Below the pieces are notes generated by a model. That model was not told where the DNA came from. It ran no database searches and saw nothing but the letters and a program-made list of their open reading frames with translations. The position numbers were made by a program, and so were the translations under genes. From positions 682,001-746,000 of the forward strand of contig NZ_CP017157.1 of the NCBI RefSeq assembly GCF_001729485.1: DNA of 64,000 bases, read 5' to 3'. This document shows, piece after piece, positions 15,942 to 26,505 of the stretch. Origin of the DNA: Streptomyces lydicus. GTDB taxonomy: Bacteria > Actinomycetota > Actinomycetes > Streptomycetales > Streptomycetaceae. Each line of letters starts with the position of its first letter. Within the stretch, counting starts at the first letter, position 1.

Positions 15942-16902
15942 TATCTGCGTCATCGGGGGCACCCGGTACTTCGGCAAGGTGCTGGTCCAGAAGCTGTTGG
16001 ACGACGGGCACCGGGTCACCCTCGTCAACCGCGGGCAGACCCCCGACCCCTTCGGCGACACGGTGCGGCGGCTGCGCGCCGACGTCAACGTCCCCGGCGA
16101 GCTGACCGCCGCGGTGGCGGGGGAGCGGTTCGACGCGGTGGTGCACCAGATGTGCTACACGCCGAACGCCGCGGTGGAGGCGTGCGAAGCCTTCGGCGAC
16201 CGGGTCGGGAAGATCGTCATGACCAGCACCATCGAGGTGTACAACAAGGACACCTTCCGCTGGCGGTTCCCGGCCCCGCCGTTCGGCGCCCGCGCCCGCG
16301 AGGAGGAACTCGACCCGGCGGACTACGACTTCGACACCGACCTGCCCTGGTCCGCACCCGGCTACCTGGACACCCACTACGGCGAGGGGAAGCGCCAGGC
16401 CGAAGCCGCGCTGACCCGCTGCGCGAAGGCGCCGGTGCTGCTGGCCCGGGTCGCCCATGTCCTCGCCGCGGAGGGCGACTTCACCGGCCGGCTGCTGTTC
16501 CACGTCGACCGCATCAGGGCCGGGAAGCCCATCGTCGCCCACGCCGGGCCCGGCCGGACGTCCCTGGTACAGGCGGAGGAGGCCGCCGGCTTCCTCGCCT
16601 GGGCCGCCTTCTCCGACGCCACCGGAGCGGTCAACGTCGCCTCTCCCGACACCGCCGACGTCTATGACGTCTGCGCCGCGGTGGAGAGCGCCACCGGACT
16701 GGCGGCCGACGTGATCGAGAAGGAAGATCCCTCCGGCGACCTCGATCTGTCCCCGTTCTCCTGCCCGTTCGACTTCGGCATGGCGAGCGAACGGGCGGCG
16801 GACCTCGGCTACCGCTTCACCCCGATCGAGCAGTGGCTTCCCGCGGTCGCCCGTAACGCCGTGGCCGACCGGCCCGGTTCCCACCCCTCCGAGGAGCAGT
16901 GA
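15934..16902 (+). CDS. NAD(P)-dependent epimerase/dehydratase-like SDR
   Basis: A 322-residue extended short-chain dehydrogenase/reductase. The N-terminal nucleotide site is VIGGTRYFGKVLVQKLL, a variant of GxxGxxG. The catalytic pair is YGEGK with Ser/Thr in IVMTSTIEVYN upstream. Members of this branch include sugar epimerases and reductases of unknown substrate. In this cluster it may oxidise, reduce or epimerise a hydroxyl or ketol of the seven-carbon amino acid; this is inference. It overlaps the MFS gene by 8 bp and the next gene by 1 bp. Confidence 0.8.
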   Translation: MPDICVIGGTRYFGKVLVQKLLDDGHRVTLVNRGQTPDPFGDTVRRLRADVNVPGELTAAVAGERFDAVVHQMCYTPNAAVEACEAFGDRVGKIVMTSTIEVYNKDTFRWRFPAPPFGARAREEELDPADYDFDTDLPWSAPGYLDTHYGEGKRQAEAALTRCAKAPVLLARVAHVLAAEGDFTGRLLFHVDRIRAGKPIVAHAGPGRTSLVQAEEAAGFLAWAAFSDATGAVNVASPDTADVYDVCAAVESATGLAADVIEKEDPSGDLDLSPFSCPFDFGMASERAADLGYRFTPIEQWLPAVARNAVADRPGSHPSEEQ

Positions 16903-17198
16903 TGTTCGACCTCATCGTGATCGTCCGTGTACCCGAACCCGACGACATGGCCCCGGTGGCCGATGCCCTGGCCCGGATGCGCCCCCTGTGTCTGGCCGAG
17001 GACGGCTGCGTCAGCTGGGAGGCGTACCGGTCGCAGGACGACCCGGGCCGCTTCGTCCTCGTCGAGCGCTGGGCGAGCCGCACCCACTGGGAGGCGCACA
17101 ACACCGGTGACGCCATCCAGAAGATCTACCTGCCGGAGATCATGCCGCGCATCGAACGCGAGGTGCACCCGAGCAGCCCGCTGCGCGGCGCGCAGTAA
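16902..17198 (+). CDS. ABM-fold (antibiotic biosynthesis monooxygenase/YgiN-like) small protein
   Basis: A 98-residue dimeric alpha-beta barrel protein. It has the family pattern of an N-terminal beta strand (FDLIVIVRV), the central GCVSWEAYRSQDDPGRFVL and ERWASRTHWEAHNTG. Some members are cofactor-independent oxygenases and some act as quinol monooxygenases; others are structural helpers. The catalytic outcome cannot be told from sequence. ATG 16902 overlaps the stop of the SDR; a GTG one codon upstream is possible. It ends the first sub-block, and a 99-bp gap with a hairpin follows before the PKS. Confidence 0.78.
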   Translation: MFDLIVIVRVPEPDDMAPVADALARMRPLCLAEDGCVSWEAYRSQDDPGRFVLVERWASRTHWEAHNTGDAIQKIYLPEIMPRIEREVHPSSPLRGAQ

Positions 17199-17217
17199 CA
17201 GACGACAGGGCGACGGG

Positions 17218-17248
17218 GTGTGGGCCGTCTTCACCAACGGCCCCACAC
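17218..17248 (+). terminator. Hairpin between the ABM gene and the PKS
   Basis: GTGTGGGCCGT (17218-17228) can pair with ACGGCCCCACAC (17237-17248) with one bulged base. No T-run follows, so it may be a weak terminator, an attenuator or an RNA-processing site inside the operon rather than a full stop. Confidence 0.4.
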
Positions 17249-17297
17249 ACCGGCGCGGGACCCGCCGACTCGGCACGAACACTGGGGTGCATCAACG

Positions 17298-20200
17298 ATG
17301 GGAATTGCTGGTCACGGCAAGCGTGATCTCCCTTCACGCGCGGTCGCGGTCGTCGGGATCGGCTGCCGGTTTCCGCAGGCGGACGGGCCGGACGCGTTCT
17401 GGCGGCTGCTGCGCGCCGGCGGTGACGCGCTCACCGACCGCCGGGACGGCCGGGGTCCGGTGCGCGGCGGGTTCCTCGACCGGGTGGACGGGTTCGATCC
17501 CGAGTTCTTCGGTATCTCGCGGCGCGAGGCCGTGGCCATGGATCCGCAGCAGCGGTTGGCCCTCGAACTGGCCTGGGAGGCCCTGGAGGACGCCAGGACC
17601 CTGCCGGCCGACCTCGCGGGCAGCCGGACGGGCGTGTTCCTGGGGGTGATCGCCGACGACTACGCGACGCTGCTGCACGGCCTGGGTCCCGACGCGGTGA
17701 CCGGGCACACGCTGACCGGGTTGCAGCGCGGGGTGATCGCCAACCGGATCTCCTACACGCTGGGCCTGAACGGCCCGAGCCTGGTGGTGGACACCGGGCA
17801 GTCGTCGTCGCTGGCCGCCGTGCACCTGGCGTGCGCGAGCCTGCGGGACGGCGAGTCCGAACTGGCGCTGGCCGGTGGGGTCAACCTGATCCTCGCGCCG
17901 GAGAGCACCCTGGCCCTGGAGCGGGCCGGGACGCTGTCGGCGGACGGGCGCTGCTTCACCTTCGACGCCCGCGCGAACGGCTACGTCCGGGGCGAGGGCG
18001 GCGGGGTCGTCGTCCTCAAGCTCCTGGAAGCCGCCGTCCGGGACGGCGACCGCATCCATGCCGTCATCCGCGGCAGCGCCCTGAACAACGACGGGGCGAC
18101 CGAGACGCTGCCGACGCCGGGCCGCGCGTCGCAGGAGCGGGTGCTGCTCGCCGCCTGTGCCGACGCGGGCGTCGAGCCGGGCGACGTCCGGTACGTCGAA
18201 CTGCACGGGTCGGGGACGCGGGTCGGCGACCCGGTCGAGGCCGCCGCGCTCGGCGCGACGTTGGGCCGGGCCCGCACGAAGGACGCCCCGCTCCTGGTCG
18301 GGTCGGTGAAGACGAACATCGGACACCTGGAGGGCGCGGCCGGGATCGCCGGGTTCATCAAGACCGTCCTGTGCGTCGGCGCACGCGAACTCGTCCCCAG
18401 CCTCCACCACTCCGGGCCCGGTGAGCGGATCCCGCTCGACGCGCTGCACCTGCGGGTGAACACCGAGACCCGGCCCTGGCCGGCGCCGGAGGGTCCGCTG
18501 CTCGCGGGCGTCAGCTCGTTCGGGATCGGCGGCACCAACTGCCACCTGATCCTCTCGGACCGGCCCGGTGCGCAGCGGGGCGCGGCGCCCGCCGGCGGCG
18601 CGGGCCACGCCGGGGCACTGCCCTGGGTCCTGTCGGGACGTGATGCCTCCGCGCTGCGCGACCAGGCCGAACGGCTGCGCGCCCATGTCGAGGCGCGCCC
18701 GGAACTCGGCGTGGCCTCGGTGGGCCGGTCGCTGGCCGTCACCCGCACCACGTTCGAACACCGCGCCGTCGTGGTCGCCGACGACCGGGACGGCTTCCTC
18801 GCCGGACTGGAGGCACGGTCGGCCGGGCAGCCGTCGGCGGCCGTGGTGGAGGGCCGTCACGAGGGGCCCGCCGTCCGGCCGGTGTTCGTCTTTCCCGGCC
18901 AGGGCTCGCAATGGGCGGGCATGGCAGCGGAGTTGACCGAGACCTCCCCGGTCTTCGCCGACCGGCTCGCCGCCTGCGCCGACGCTCTCCGCCCGTACGT
19001 GGACTGGTCGCTGCTCGATGTCCTGCGCGGGGCCCCCGGCGCGCCGCCGCTGGAGGGCGACGAGGTGATCCAGCCCGCGTTGTGGGCGGTGATGGTGTCG
19101 CTGGCCGCGCTGTGGCGCTCGGCCGGCGTGCAGCCGGCCGCCGTGGTGGCGCACTCGCAGGGCGAGATCGCCGCCGCCACCGCCATGGGCGCCCTCACGC
19201 TCCGGGACGGCGCGCGGATCGTGGCCCTGCGCAGCCGGGTGCTGAACCGGATCGCGGGCCGCGGCGGGCTGCTGTCGGTGGAACTTCCGGCCGAACAGGT
19301 GCGCCGGGACCTCGCGGTGGTGGCGGCCCCGCTGTCGATCGCCGCGGTCAACGGCCCCGCGCACACGGTGGTCGCGGGCCCGGTCACCGCGCTCGACGCG
19401 CTGGCCGCCCACTACGGGCAGCAGGCGCGGACCCGGCGGGTCCCGATCGACTACGCCTCGCACAGCGCGGACGTCGAGGAACTGCGGGCGGAACTGCTCA
19501 CCGCCTTCGCCGGGATCGCCCCGCGCTCCATCGGCGTGCCGTTCCACTCGACCGTCACGGCCGGACCGATCGACACCGCCGGGCTGGACGCCGGTTACTG
19601 GTTCCGCAACCTGCGCGAGCCGGTGCGGTTCGGACCGGTCGTCGAGCAACTGCTGAACGCGGGCCACACGACGTTCCTGGAGGTCAGCCCGCATCCGGTG
19701 CTGACGATGGGCATCCGGCAGGCGCTCGACGCGCACGGCGGGGACGGCGCCGCGCTGAGCACGCTCCGGCGCGGCCACGGGGACCGCCACCGGTTCCTCA
19801 CGGCGGCGGCCGAGGCGTTCGTGCGCGGCGTCGCGGTGGACTGGGCCGCGCTGCTGCCCGGTGCGGCGCCGCTGGCCGACCTGCCGACCTACCCGTTCCA
19901 GCGCCGCTCCTGCTGGCCTTCCGGGATGCCCGGGGCCACCGGGCAGACGCCCGACGCAACCCCGGCCCCGGCCCCGGTCGTTGACGGACGATCGGTGCTG
20001 GAGCTGGTGCAGGGCCTCACGGCGCTCGTGCTGGGCGCCGGGTCGGCCGAGGACGTGCGGCCCGGCCGGTCGTTCCGGGACATGGGCCTGGACTCGGCCA
20101 TGACGCTGGAACTCCGCGACCGGCTGTCGGCCGCGACGGGGCTGAACCTGGAGAGCACCGTCCTGTACGACCATCCCGGCCCGGCCGCCCTGGCCGCCGC

Positions 20201-23200
20201 GATCGAGGAGCTGAAGGCGGGCGCGGCCACGGGAGGTTCGCCGGCGGTCGTGCGGGAGCGGACGGCCCCCGACACCGCCGACGACCCCGTGGTCATCGTC
20301 GGCATGGCCTGCCGGTTCCCCGGCGGGGTGCGCTCGCCCGATGACCTGTGGCGCCTGGTCGACACCGGAACCGACGCCATCGGCGACTTCCCCGACGGCC
20401 GCGGCTGGGACCTGGCGGCGCTCCATCACCCGGACCCGGAACGCATCGGGACGTCCTACGTCCGCCGGGGCGGCTTCGTGCGGGACGTGACGGACTTCGA
20501 CGCGGAGTTCTTCGGGATCAGCCCGCGGGAAGCCCTCGCGATGGACCCGCAGCAGCGGCTCCTCCTGGAAGTCACGTGGGAGGCGCTGGAGCGCGCCGGG
20601 ATCGACCCGGCGACGCTGCGGGGCAGCCGGACCGGCGTGTTCGCCGGGGCGATGCACTCCGGCTACGGGCCGAGCATGGAAGCGGCCGGGCCCGGCGTCG
20701 CCGGACACCTGCTGACCGGCACCAGCGTGAGCGTGATCTCCGGGCGGATCGCCTACGTCCTCGGCCTGAACGGGCCCGCGCTGACCGTGGACACCGCGTG
20801 CTCGGCGTCGCTGGTCGCGCTGCACCAGGCGGTGCGGGCCGTGCGGGCCGGGGAATGCTCGCTCGCCCTGGCCGGCGGGGTCACGGTCATGGCGACCCCG
20901 GGCATGTTCGTGGAGCTCTCCCGCCAGCGGGTGCTGGCCGCCGACGGCCGCTGCAAGGCATTCTCCGCCCGGGCGGACGGCACCGGATGGGGCGAGGGCG
21001 CGGGCATGCTCGTCGTCGAGCGGCTCTCGGACGCCCGCCGCCACGGCCACTCCGTCCTGGCGGTCATCGCCGGCAGCGCCGTCAACTCCGACGGCGCCTC
21101 CAACGGGCTGTCCGCGCCGAGCGGCGTCGCCCAGCAGCGGGTCATCGCGGACGCCCTCGCCGATGCCGGGCTCGCGCCGCGGCAGGTCGACGCCGTGGAG
21201 GCGCACGGGACGGGAACCGCCCTCGGCGACCCGATCGAGGCCAACGCCCTGCTGGCCGCCTACGGGCGGGACCGGGACCGGCCGCTGTGGCTGGGCTCCC
21301 TCAAGTCCAACATCGGACACGCGCAGGCGGCGGCGGGCGTCGGCGGCGTCATCAAGATGGTCCAGGCCATACGGAACGCGACCCTGCCCGCCACCCTGCA
21401 CGTCGACGAGCCGTCCCCGCACGTGGACTGGGCCGCCGGGTCGGTGGCCCTGCTCGACCGGGCCCGTCCCTGGCCGGACACCGGCGCGCCCCGGCGCGGC
21501 GGCGTCTCCTCGTTCGGGATCAGCGGCACCAACGCGCACGTGATCCTGGCGGAGCCGCCGGCCGGCGCCGAGCCCGCCGCGGAGCCGGTGCGGCCGTCCG
21601 TGGTGCCGGTCGTCCTGTCGGCCCGGACCCCGGAGGCGCTGCGGGAGCAGGCCCGGCAGCTGGCCGCCGCTCCGCTCGACCCGGTCGGCGCGGCACCGAC
21701 CCTGACCGCCCGGGCCTCCCTCGACGAGCGCGCCGTGGTGATCGCCGGTGACCGGCAGGAGGCCGACCGGGCCCTGGCCGCGCTGGCCCGCGGCGAACAG
21801 GCCCCCGGCGTCGTCACCGGCCGCGCGGGCGAGCCCGGCCGGACCGTTCTGGTCTTCCCCGGACAGGGCGGCCAGTGGCGGGGCATGGCGGCGGCGCTCG
21901 CCGCCGAGAGCCCCGTCTTCGCCGCCCGCCTGGCCGAGTGCGAGCGCGCGCTCGCGCCGTACATCGACTGGTCGCTGGCCGACGTCCTGGACGGTGCGCC
22001 CCTCGACCGGATCGACGTCGTGCAGCCCGCGCTGTGGGCCGTGATGGTGTCGCTGGCCGAGCTGTGGCGGTCGGCCGGGGTCGTCCCGGACGCCGTGGTC
22101 GGCCACTCCCAGGGCGAGCTCGCCGCCGCCGTCGTGGCCGGGGCGCTCTCCCTCGACGACGGCGCCCGCGCCATCGCGTTGCGCAGCCGCATCGCCGTCG
22201 ACCTGATGGGCAAGGGGGCGATGGCCGTGGTCCCGCTGCCCGCGGACCGGGTGCGGGAACGACTCGGCACGCTGCACATCGCCGCGATCAACGGACCGGC
22301 CGGCACCGCCGTGGCCGGCGCTCCGGACGCGATCGCCGAACTGGTCGCCACTTACCGGGCCGAGGGCGTCGAGGCCCGCGTGATCCCGGCGGCCTTCGCC
22401 TCGCACAGCCCGTCGGTCGAACCGGTCCGCGAGAAGATCCTGGCCGACCTGGCGTCGCTGGCGCCGCGCACCGGCGAGATCGCGCTGATGTCCTCGGTCA
22501 CCGCCGACTGGCAGGAGGGCGGCGAGCTCGACGCGTCCTACTGGTACCGGAACCTGCGGCACACCGTCCGCTTCCAGGAGGCGGTCGAAGCGCTCATCGC
22601 GTCCGGCCACACCACGTTCGTCGAGGTCGGCCCGCACCCGGTGCTGGTGGGCAGCATCGGCCAGATCCTGGAGGGGGCCCGGGCCGACGGGATCGTGACC
22701 GGCTCGCTGCGCCGCGACGACGGGGGCCTGCGCCGGTTCCTCACCTCCGCCGCCGAGGCCCACGTCCAGGGACTGCCGCTCGCATGGGAGCGGCTCACCG
22801 GGACGGCCGCCGGTCACCTGGACCTCCCCACGTATCCCTTCCAAGGCCGCCGCTACTGGCTCACCGGCACCACCGGGCCGTCCGGCACCGCCGAGCTCGG
22901 GCAGGCCCCCGCCGACCATCCCCTGCTCGGCGCGGCCGTCGACCTCGGCGACGGCGAGACGGTGTTCACCGGGCGGCTCTCGACCCGCACCCATCCCTGG
23001 CTGGCCGACCACGCCCTGTCGGGGACGACCGTCGTACCGGCCACCGCGCTACTGGAGATGGCGTTGCACGCGGGCGCGAAGGCCGGCACGGCACGGGTCG
23101 AGGAACTGACGGTCGCCACGCTGCCGGAACTCCCGGAAGGCGGCGCCGTCGACCTGCGCGTCCGAGTGGCGGGCGAGGACGGCGACGGGCTGCGGACCTG

Positions 23201-26200
23201 CCGGATATCGGGCCGGGCGACCGGCGGGGAGTGGACCGAGCACGCCACCGGCCGCCTCGGCCCCGACACGGCCACGGCGCCGGCCCCCGTGGACCGGCCG
23301 CCGGCCGACGCGACGCCGGTGCCGCTGGCCCGCACGTACGAGGATCTCGGCCTGCAGGGGTACGGGCACGGGCCGGTGTTCCAGGGGCTGCGGGCCGCCT
23401 GGCGGCGCGACCGCGAGCAGTTCTCCGAGGCCGTGCTGCCCGAGCCGGAGGCCGCGCACGCCGGGGCCTACCACCTGCACCCCGCCCTGCTCGACGCGTC
23501 CCTGCACGTCCTGCTCGCCGACGCGCCGGGCCGCGAGGGGCAGCGCATGCAGCCGCTGCGCTGGCGCGGAGTGTCCCTGTTCGGTACGGGGGGCCGGACG
23601 TCCCTGCGGGTGCACGCGGCGCCCGTTGCGGACGGCGGCCGCCCGCTGACCCTGTTCGACGCCTCGGGAGACCCGGCGGGCCGCGTCGACGCGCTGGAGC
23701 TGTGCCCGGTCGCTGCGGGCCGCCCGGCCGATCCCGCCGCCGCGGCGCGCGACTCCCTGTTCGCGCCGGTTTGGGAACCGCTGCCCGGGCCGGCGGCCGG
23801 CTCGCCGGCCGGACAGCTGCCCGTCCCGTGGGACGCCCTCGGCCCGGACGCGCTGCTCGCGGCGGCCGAGCCGACCGGGCACGCCGTCGTGGCCTGCCCG
23901 GCCGGCGAGGACGGCACCGACCCGGCGACGGCGGCCCGGAACGCGGTCCGCCGGACGCGGGACCTGCTCGGCCGGTGGCTGGCCGAGGACCGGCTCGCCG
24001 GGTCCCGCCTGGTGCTGGTGACCCGTGGGGCCGTCGCCGTCCGGCCCGGCGAGACCGTCCGGGACCTCGCGCAGGCGGCGGTCTGGGGACTGGTGCGGAC
24101 CGCGCAGGTCGAGCACCCGGGCCGGTTCGCCCTGGTCGACCTCGCCCCCGACGCCGCCGAGTCCGAGACCGTCGACGCCGTCGCCGCGGCACTGGCGGCG
24201 GACGAGAACCAGGTGGCGGTCCGTGGCGGCACCGACCGCACCGTCCTCGTGCCGAGGCTCGTGCCCGCCGTGGGCGACGCGCTCCGGCTCCCCGCAGACG
24301 CGCCTGCCTGGCGCCTCGACCTCCCCGAACGCGGCACCCTCACCGCCCTGGAGGTCCGGCCCTGCCCCGAGGCCGCCGCCGAACCCGGCCCCGGCCGGGT
24401 CCGGATCGCGGTCCGCGCCGCCGGGCTCAACTTCCACGACGTCCTGGACGCGCTCGACATGCACCCCGGCGACCCCGGCCCGCTCGGCCTGGAAGGCGCC
24501 GGCGTGGTCACCGCGACCGGGCCCGGTGTCACCGGCCTGGCCACCGGAGACCGGGTGATGGGCCTGTTCCCCGCCGCGTTCGGCACGGTGGCGCACGCCG
24601 ATCACCGCACCCTCGTCAAGACCCCCGACGGCTGGTCGTTCACCCGGGCCGCCGCCGTACCGGTCGCCCACCTGACCGCCCTGCACGCCCTGACCGAGCT
24701 GGGCGGCGTGCGGGCGGGCGACCCCGTCCTGATCCACGCCGGGGCGGGCGGCGTCGGCACGGCCGCCGTCCAGCTGGCCCGGCACCTGGGCGCGGAGGTC
24801 TACGCGACCGCGAGTCCCGCCAAGTGGCCCGCACTGCGCGCCCTCGGCGTCGACGACGACCACCTCGCCTCGTCCCGCGAGCCCGGTTTCGGCGCCCGCT
24901 TCGGCTCGGGCGGCCGGCGCATGGCGGTCGTCCTGAACTCGCTGACCGGCGAGCTCGTCGACGAGTCGCTGCGGCTGCTGCGCCCCGGCGGGCTCCTGGT
25001 CGAGCTGGGCCGGACCGACCCGCGCGATCCCGCCGAGGTGGCCGCCGCGCATCCCGGCGTGCACTACCGGACCTTCAACCTCCTCCAGTTGCCGCCCGAG
25101 CACCTCGCCCGCCTCCTGCGCCGCGTGGTCGAGCTGTTCGCCGAGGGCGCGTTCACCTGGCCCGCGGTCACCGACATGGACGTCCGGCACGCACCCGAAG
25201 CCTTCGGGCTGCTGCGCCGGGGCTCGCACGTCGGCAAGGTCGTGCTCACCGTCCCGCCGGTCCTCGACCCGGACGGAACCGTCCTGATCACCGGCGGCAC
25301 CGGTGCCATCGGCCGGGCCCTCGCACGACACCTGGTCACCGAACACGGCGCGCGGCGGCTCCTGCTGGCCGGACGCCGGGGCGGTGACGCGCCCGGAGCG
25401 GCCGAGCTGGCGGCCGACCTGGCAGGGCTCGGCGCCGAGGTGAGGTTCGCCGCGGTGGACGTCGCCGACCGGGACGCCGTCGCCGCGATGATCGGAGCCG
25501 TCCCCGGCCGGCACCCGCTGACCGCCGTGATCCACGCCGCGGGGGTGGTGGACGACGCGCCGATCACCTCGCTCACCGCCGAGCAGATCGACCGGGTGAT
25601 GCGCGTCAAGGCCGACGGGGCCTGGCATCTGCACGAGCTGACCGCGGGGCATCCGCTCACCGCGTTCGTGCTGGTCTCCTCGATCATGGGGACGCTCGGC
25701 GGCGCGGGCCAGGGCGGCTACACCGCCGCCAACGCCTTCCTCGACGCGCTCGCCCGGCACCGCCGCGCACAGGGGATGCCCGCCCTGGCGCTGGCCTGGG
25801 GACTGTGGGACGACCCGGACGGCATGATCGGCGCCCTCACCGCCGCCGACCGCGCCCGCTTCGCCCGGGCCGGGCTCGTGGCGATGGCTCCCGGCCACGG
25901 CTTGGCCCTGCTGGAGGCGGCACTGCCGACACCGCACGCCGTCGTGGTGCCCGCCCGGCTCGACCGCGAGATCCTGCGCGACCTCGGAGCGGCGCTGCCG
26001 CCGGTCCTGCGCGAGGTCGTGGCGGCCGCCGGCGCGGGGCGGCCCGGGAACGTCCCCGGACACCGGCGGCACCGGCCGCTGCGGGAGGAGCTGACCGGCC
26101 TGGCCGCCGGTGAACGCGCCGCGGTCCTGGCCGACCTGATCCGCACCCACATGGCCGCCGTTCTGGGCTCCCGGCCCGAGGCGATCCCGGACGACAGGCC

Positions 26201-26480
26201 CTTCGGGGAGCTCGGGTTCGACTCGCTCACCTCCGTCGAGTTCCGCAACCGCCTCAACACGGCGGCGGACCTCAAGCTGCCCCCCACCCTGCTGTTCGAG
26301 GCGCCGACGCTGCCCGAGCTCGTCGCCGCCCTGGACACCGAACTCGTACCGGCCGAGGAGCCGCCGGCCGCCCCCGAGGACGTCTCCGGGGACCTCGACG
26401 CGGACGTGGCGGCGCTCGTCGAGGCCGCGACCGCCGAGGAACTGCTCGACTTCATCGACCGCGAGCTCTCCGGCTCCTGA
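17298..26480 (+). CDS. Type I PKS: loading module (KSQ-AT-ACP) plus one fully reducing module (KS-AT-DH-ER-KR-ACP)
   Basis: A 3060-residue modular PKS starting at ATG 17298. The loading KS has Gln168 in place of Cys (DTGQSSSL), a decarboxylating KSQ. Its AT has AHSQG (Ser620) and YASH (719-722), typical of methylmalonyl-CoA, so the starter is probably propionyl. The first ACP Ser is 933. The extension KS has Cys1168 (DTACSASL) and His1303 (HGTGT). The extension AT has Ser1604 (GHSQG) and FASH (1700-1703), closest to methylmalonyl types but not decisive. The DH has His1905 ([10 protein letters not shown]) and Asp2066. The ER has [15 protein letters not shown], and the family's Tyr in the MYPG motif is His2389. 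The KR has GGTGAIG (2666), a B-type VVDD, and Tyr2808. The second ACP Ser is 2976, and a C-terminal docking helix follows. The predicted chain is a fully reduced short branched acyl, for example 2-methylpentanoyl. Confidence 0.95.
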   Translation: MGIAGHGKRDLPSRAVAVVGIGCRFPQADGPDAFWRLLRAGGDALTDRRDGRGPVRGGFLDRVDGFDPEFFGISRREAVAMDPQQRLALELAWEALEDARTLPADLAGSRTGVFLGVIADDYATLLHGLGPDAVTGHTLTGLQRGVIANRISYTLGLNGPSLVVDTGQSSSLAAVHLACASLRDGESELALAGGVNLILAPESTLALERAGTLSADGRCFTFDARANGYVRGEGGGVVVLKLLEAAVRDGDRIHAVIRGSALNNDGATETLPTPGRASQERVLLAACADAGVEPGDVRYVELHGSGTRVGDPVEAAALGATLGRARTKDAPLLVGSVKTNIGHLEGAAGIAGFIKTVLCVGARELVPSLHHSGPGERIPLDALHLRVNTETRPWPAPEGPLLAGVSSFGIGGTNCHLILSDRPGAQRGAAPAGGAGHAGALPWVLSGRDASALRDQAERLRAHVEARPELGVASVGRSLAVTRTTFEHRAVVVADDRDGFLAGLEARSAGQPSAAVVEGRHEGPAVRPVFVFPGQGSQWAGMAAELTETSPVFADRLAACADALRPYVDWSLLDVLRGAPGAPPLEGDEVIQPALWAVMVSLAALWRSAGVQPAAVVAHSQGEIAAATAMGALTLRDGARIVALRSRVLNRIAGRGGLLSVELPAEQVRRDLAVVAAPLSIAAVNGPAHTVVAGPVTALDALAAHYGQQARTRRVPIDYASHSADVEELRAELLTAFAGIAPRSIGVPFHSTVTAGPIDTAGLDAGYWFRNLREPVRFGPVVEQLLNAGHTTFLEVSPHPVLTMGIRQALDAHGGDGAALSTLRRGHGDRHRFLTAAAEAFVRGVAVDWAALLPGAAPLADLPTYPFQRRSCWPSGMPGATGQTPDATPAPAPVVDGRSVLELVQGLTALVLGAGSAEDVRPGRSFRDMGLDSAMTLELRDRLSAATGLNLESTVLYDHPGPAALAAAIEELKAGAATGGSPAVVRERTAPDTADDPVVIVGMACRFPGGVRSPDDLWRLVDTGTDAIGDFPDGRGWDLAALHHPDPERIGTSYVRRGGFVRDVTDFDAEFFGISPREALAMDPQQRLLLEVTWEALERAGIDPATLRGSRTGVFAGAMHSGYGPSMEAAGPGVAGHLLTGTSVSVISGRIAYVLGLNGPALTVDTACSASLVALHQAVRAVRAGECSLALAGGVTVMATPGMFVELSRQRVLAADGRCKAFSARADGTGWGEGAGMLVVERLSDARRHGHSVLAVIAGSAVNSDGASNGLSAPSGVAQQRVIADALADAGLAPRQVDAVEAHGTGTALGDPIEANALLAAYGRDRDRPLWLGSLKSNIGHAQAAAGVGGVIKMVQAIRNATLPATLHVDEPSPHVDWAAGSVALLDRARPWPDTGAPRRGGVSSFGISGTNAHVILAEPPAGAEPAAEPVRPSVVPVVLSARTPEALREQARQLAAAPLDPVGAAPTLTARASLDERAVVIAGDRQEADRALAALARGEQAPGVVTGRAGEPGRTVLVFPGQGGQWRGMAAALAAESPVFAARLAECERALAPYIDWSLADVLDGAPLDRIDVVQPALWAVMVSLAELWRSAGVVPDAVVGHSQGELAAAVVAGALSLDDGARAIALRSRIAVDLMGKGAMAVVPLPADRVRERLGTLHIAAINGPAGTAVAGAPDAIAELVATYRAEGVEARVIPAAFASHSPSVEPVREKILADLASLAPRTGEIALMSSVTADWQEGGELDASYWYRNLRHTVRFQEAVEALIASGHTTFVEVGPHPVLVGSIGQILEGARADGIVTGSLRRDDGGLRRFLTSAAEAHVQGLPLAWERLTGTAAGHLDLPTYPFQGRRYWLTGTTGPSGTAELGQAPADHPLLGAAVDLGDGETVFTGRLSTRTHPWLADHALSGTTVVPATALLEMALHAGAKAGTARVEELTVATLPELPEGGAVDLRVRVAGEDGDGLRTCRISGRATGGEWTEHATGRLGPDTATAPAPVDRPPADATPVPLARTYEDLGLQGYGHGPVFQGLRAAWRRDREQFSEAVLPEPEAAHAGAYHLHPALLDASLHVLLADAPGREGQRMQPLRWRGVSLFGTGGRTSLRVHAAPVADGGRPLTLFDASGDPAGRVDALELCPVAAGRPADPAAAARDSLFAPVWEPLPGPAAGSPAGQLPVPWDALGPDALLAAAEPTGHAVVACPAGEDGTDPATAARNAVRRTRDLLGRWLAEDRLAGSRLVLVTRGAVAVRPGETVRDLAQAAVWGLVRTAQVEHPGRFALVDLAPDAAESETVDAVAAALAADENQVAVRGGTDRTVLVPRLVPAVGDALRLPADAPAWRLDLPERGTLTALEVRPCPEAAAEPGPGRVRIAVRAAGLNFHDVLDALDMHPGDPGPLGLEGAGVVTATGPGVTGLATGDRVMGLFPAAFGTVAHADHRTLVKTPDGWSFTRAAAVPVAHLTALHALTELGGVRAGDPVLIHAGAGGVGTAAVQLARHLGAEVYATASPAKWPALRALGVDDDHLASSREPGFGARFGSGGRRMAVVLNSLTGELVDESLRLLRPGGLLVELGRTDPRDPAEVAAAHPGVHYRTFNLLQLPPEHLARLLRRVVELFAEGAFTWPAVTDMDVRHAPEAFGLLRRGSHVGKVVLTVPPVLDPDGTVLITGGTGAIGRALARHLVTEHGARRLLLAGRRGGDAPGAAELAADLAGLGAEVRFAAVDVADRDAVAAMIGAVPGRHPLTAVIHAAGVVDDAPITSLTAEQIDRVMRVKADGAWHLHELTAGHPLTAFVLVSSIMGTLGGAGQGGYTAANAFLDALARHRRAQGMPALALAWGLWDDPDGMIGALTAADRARFARAGLVAMAPGHGLALLEAALPTPHAVVVPARLDREILRDLGAALPPVLREVVAAAGAGRPGNVPGHRRHRPLREELTGLAAGERAAVLADLIRTHMAAVLGSRPEAIPDDRPFGELGFDSLTSVEFRNRLNTAADLKLPPTLLFEAPTLPELVAALDTELVPAEEPPAAPEDVSGDLDADVAALVEAATAEELLDFIDRELSGS

Positions 26481-26505
26481 CCCGCCTACGGAGGACCGAT
26501 CCGTC

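Noticed and set aside
17334..23012. 1892-codon open frame antisense to the first PKS gene
   Set aside because: A composition shadow of the PKS frame; low-complexity Arg/Gly/Pro protein with no motif.
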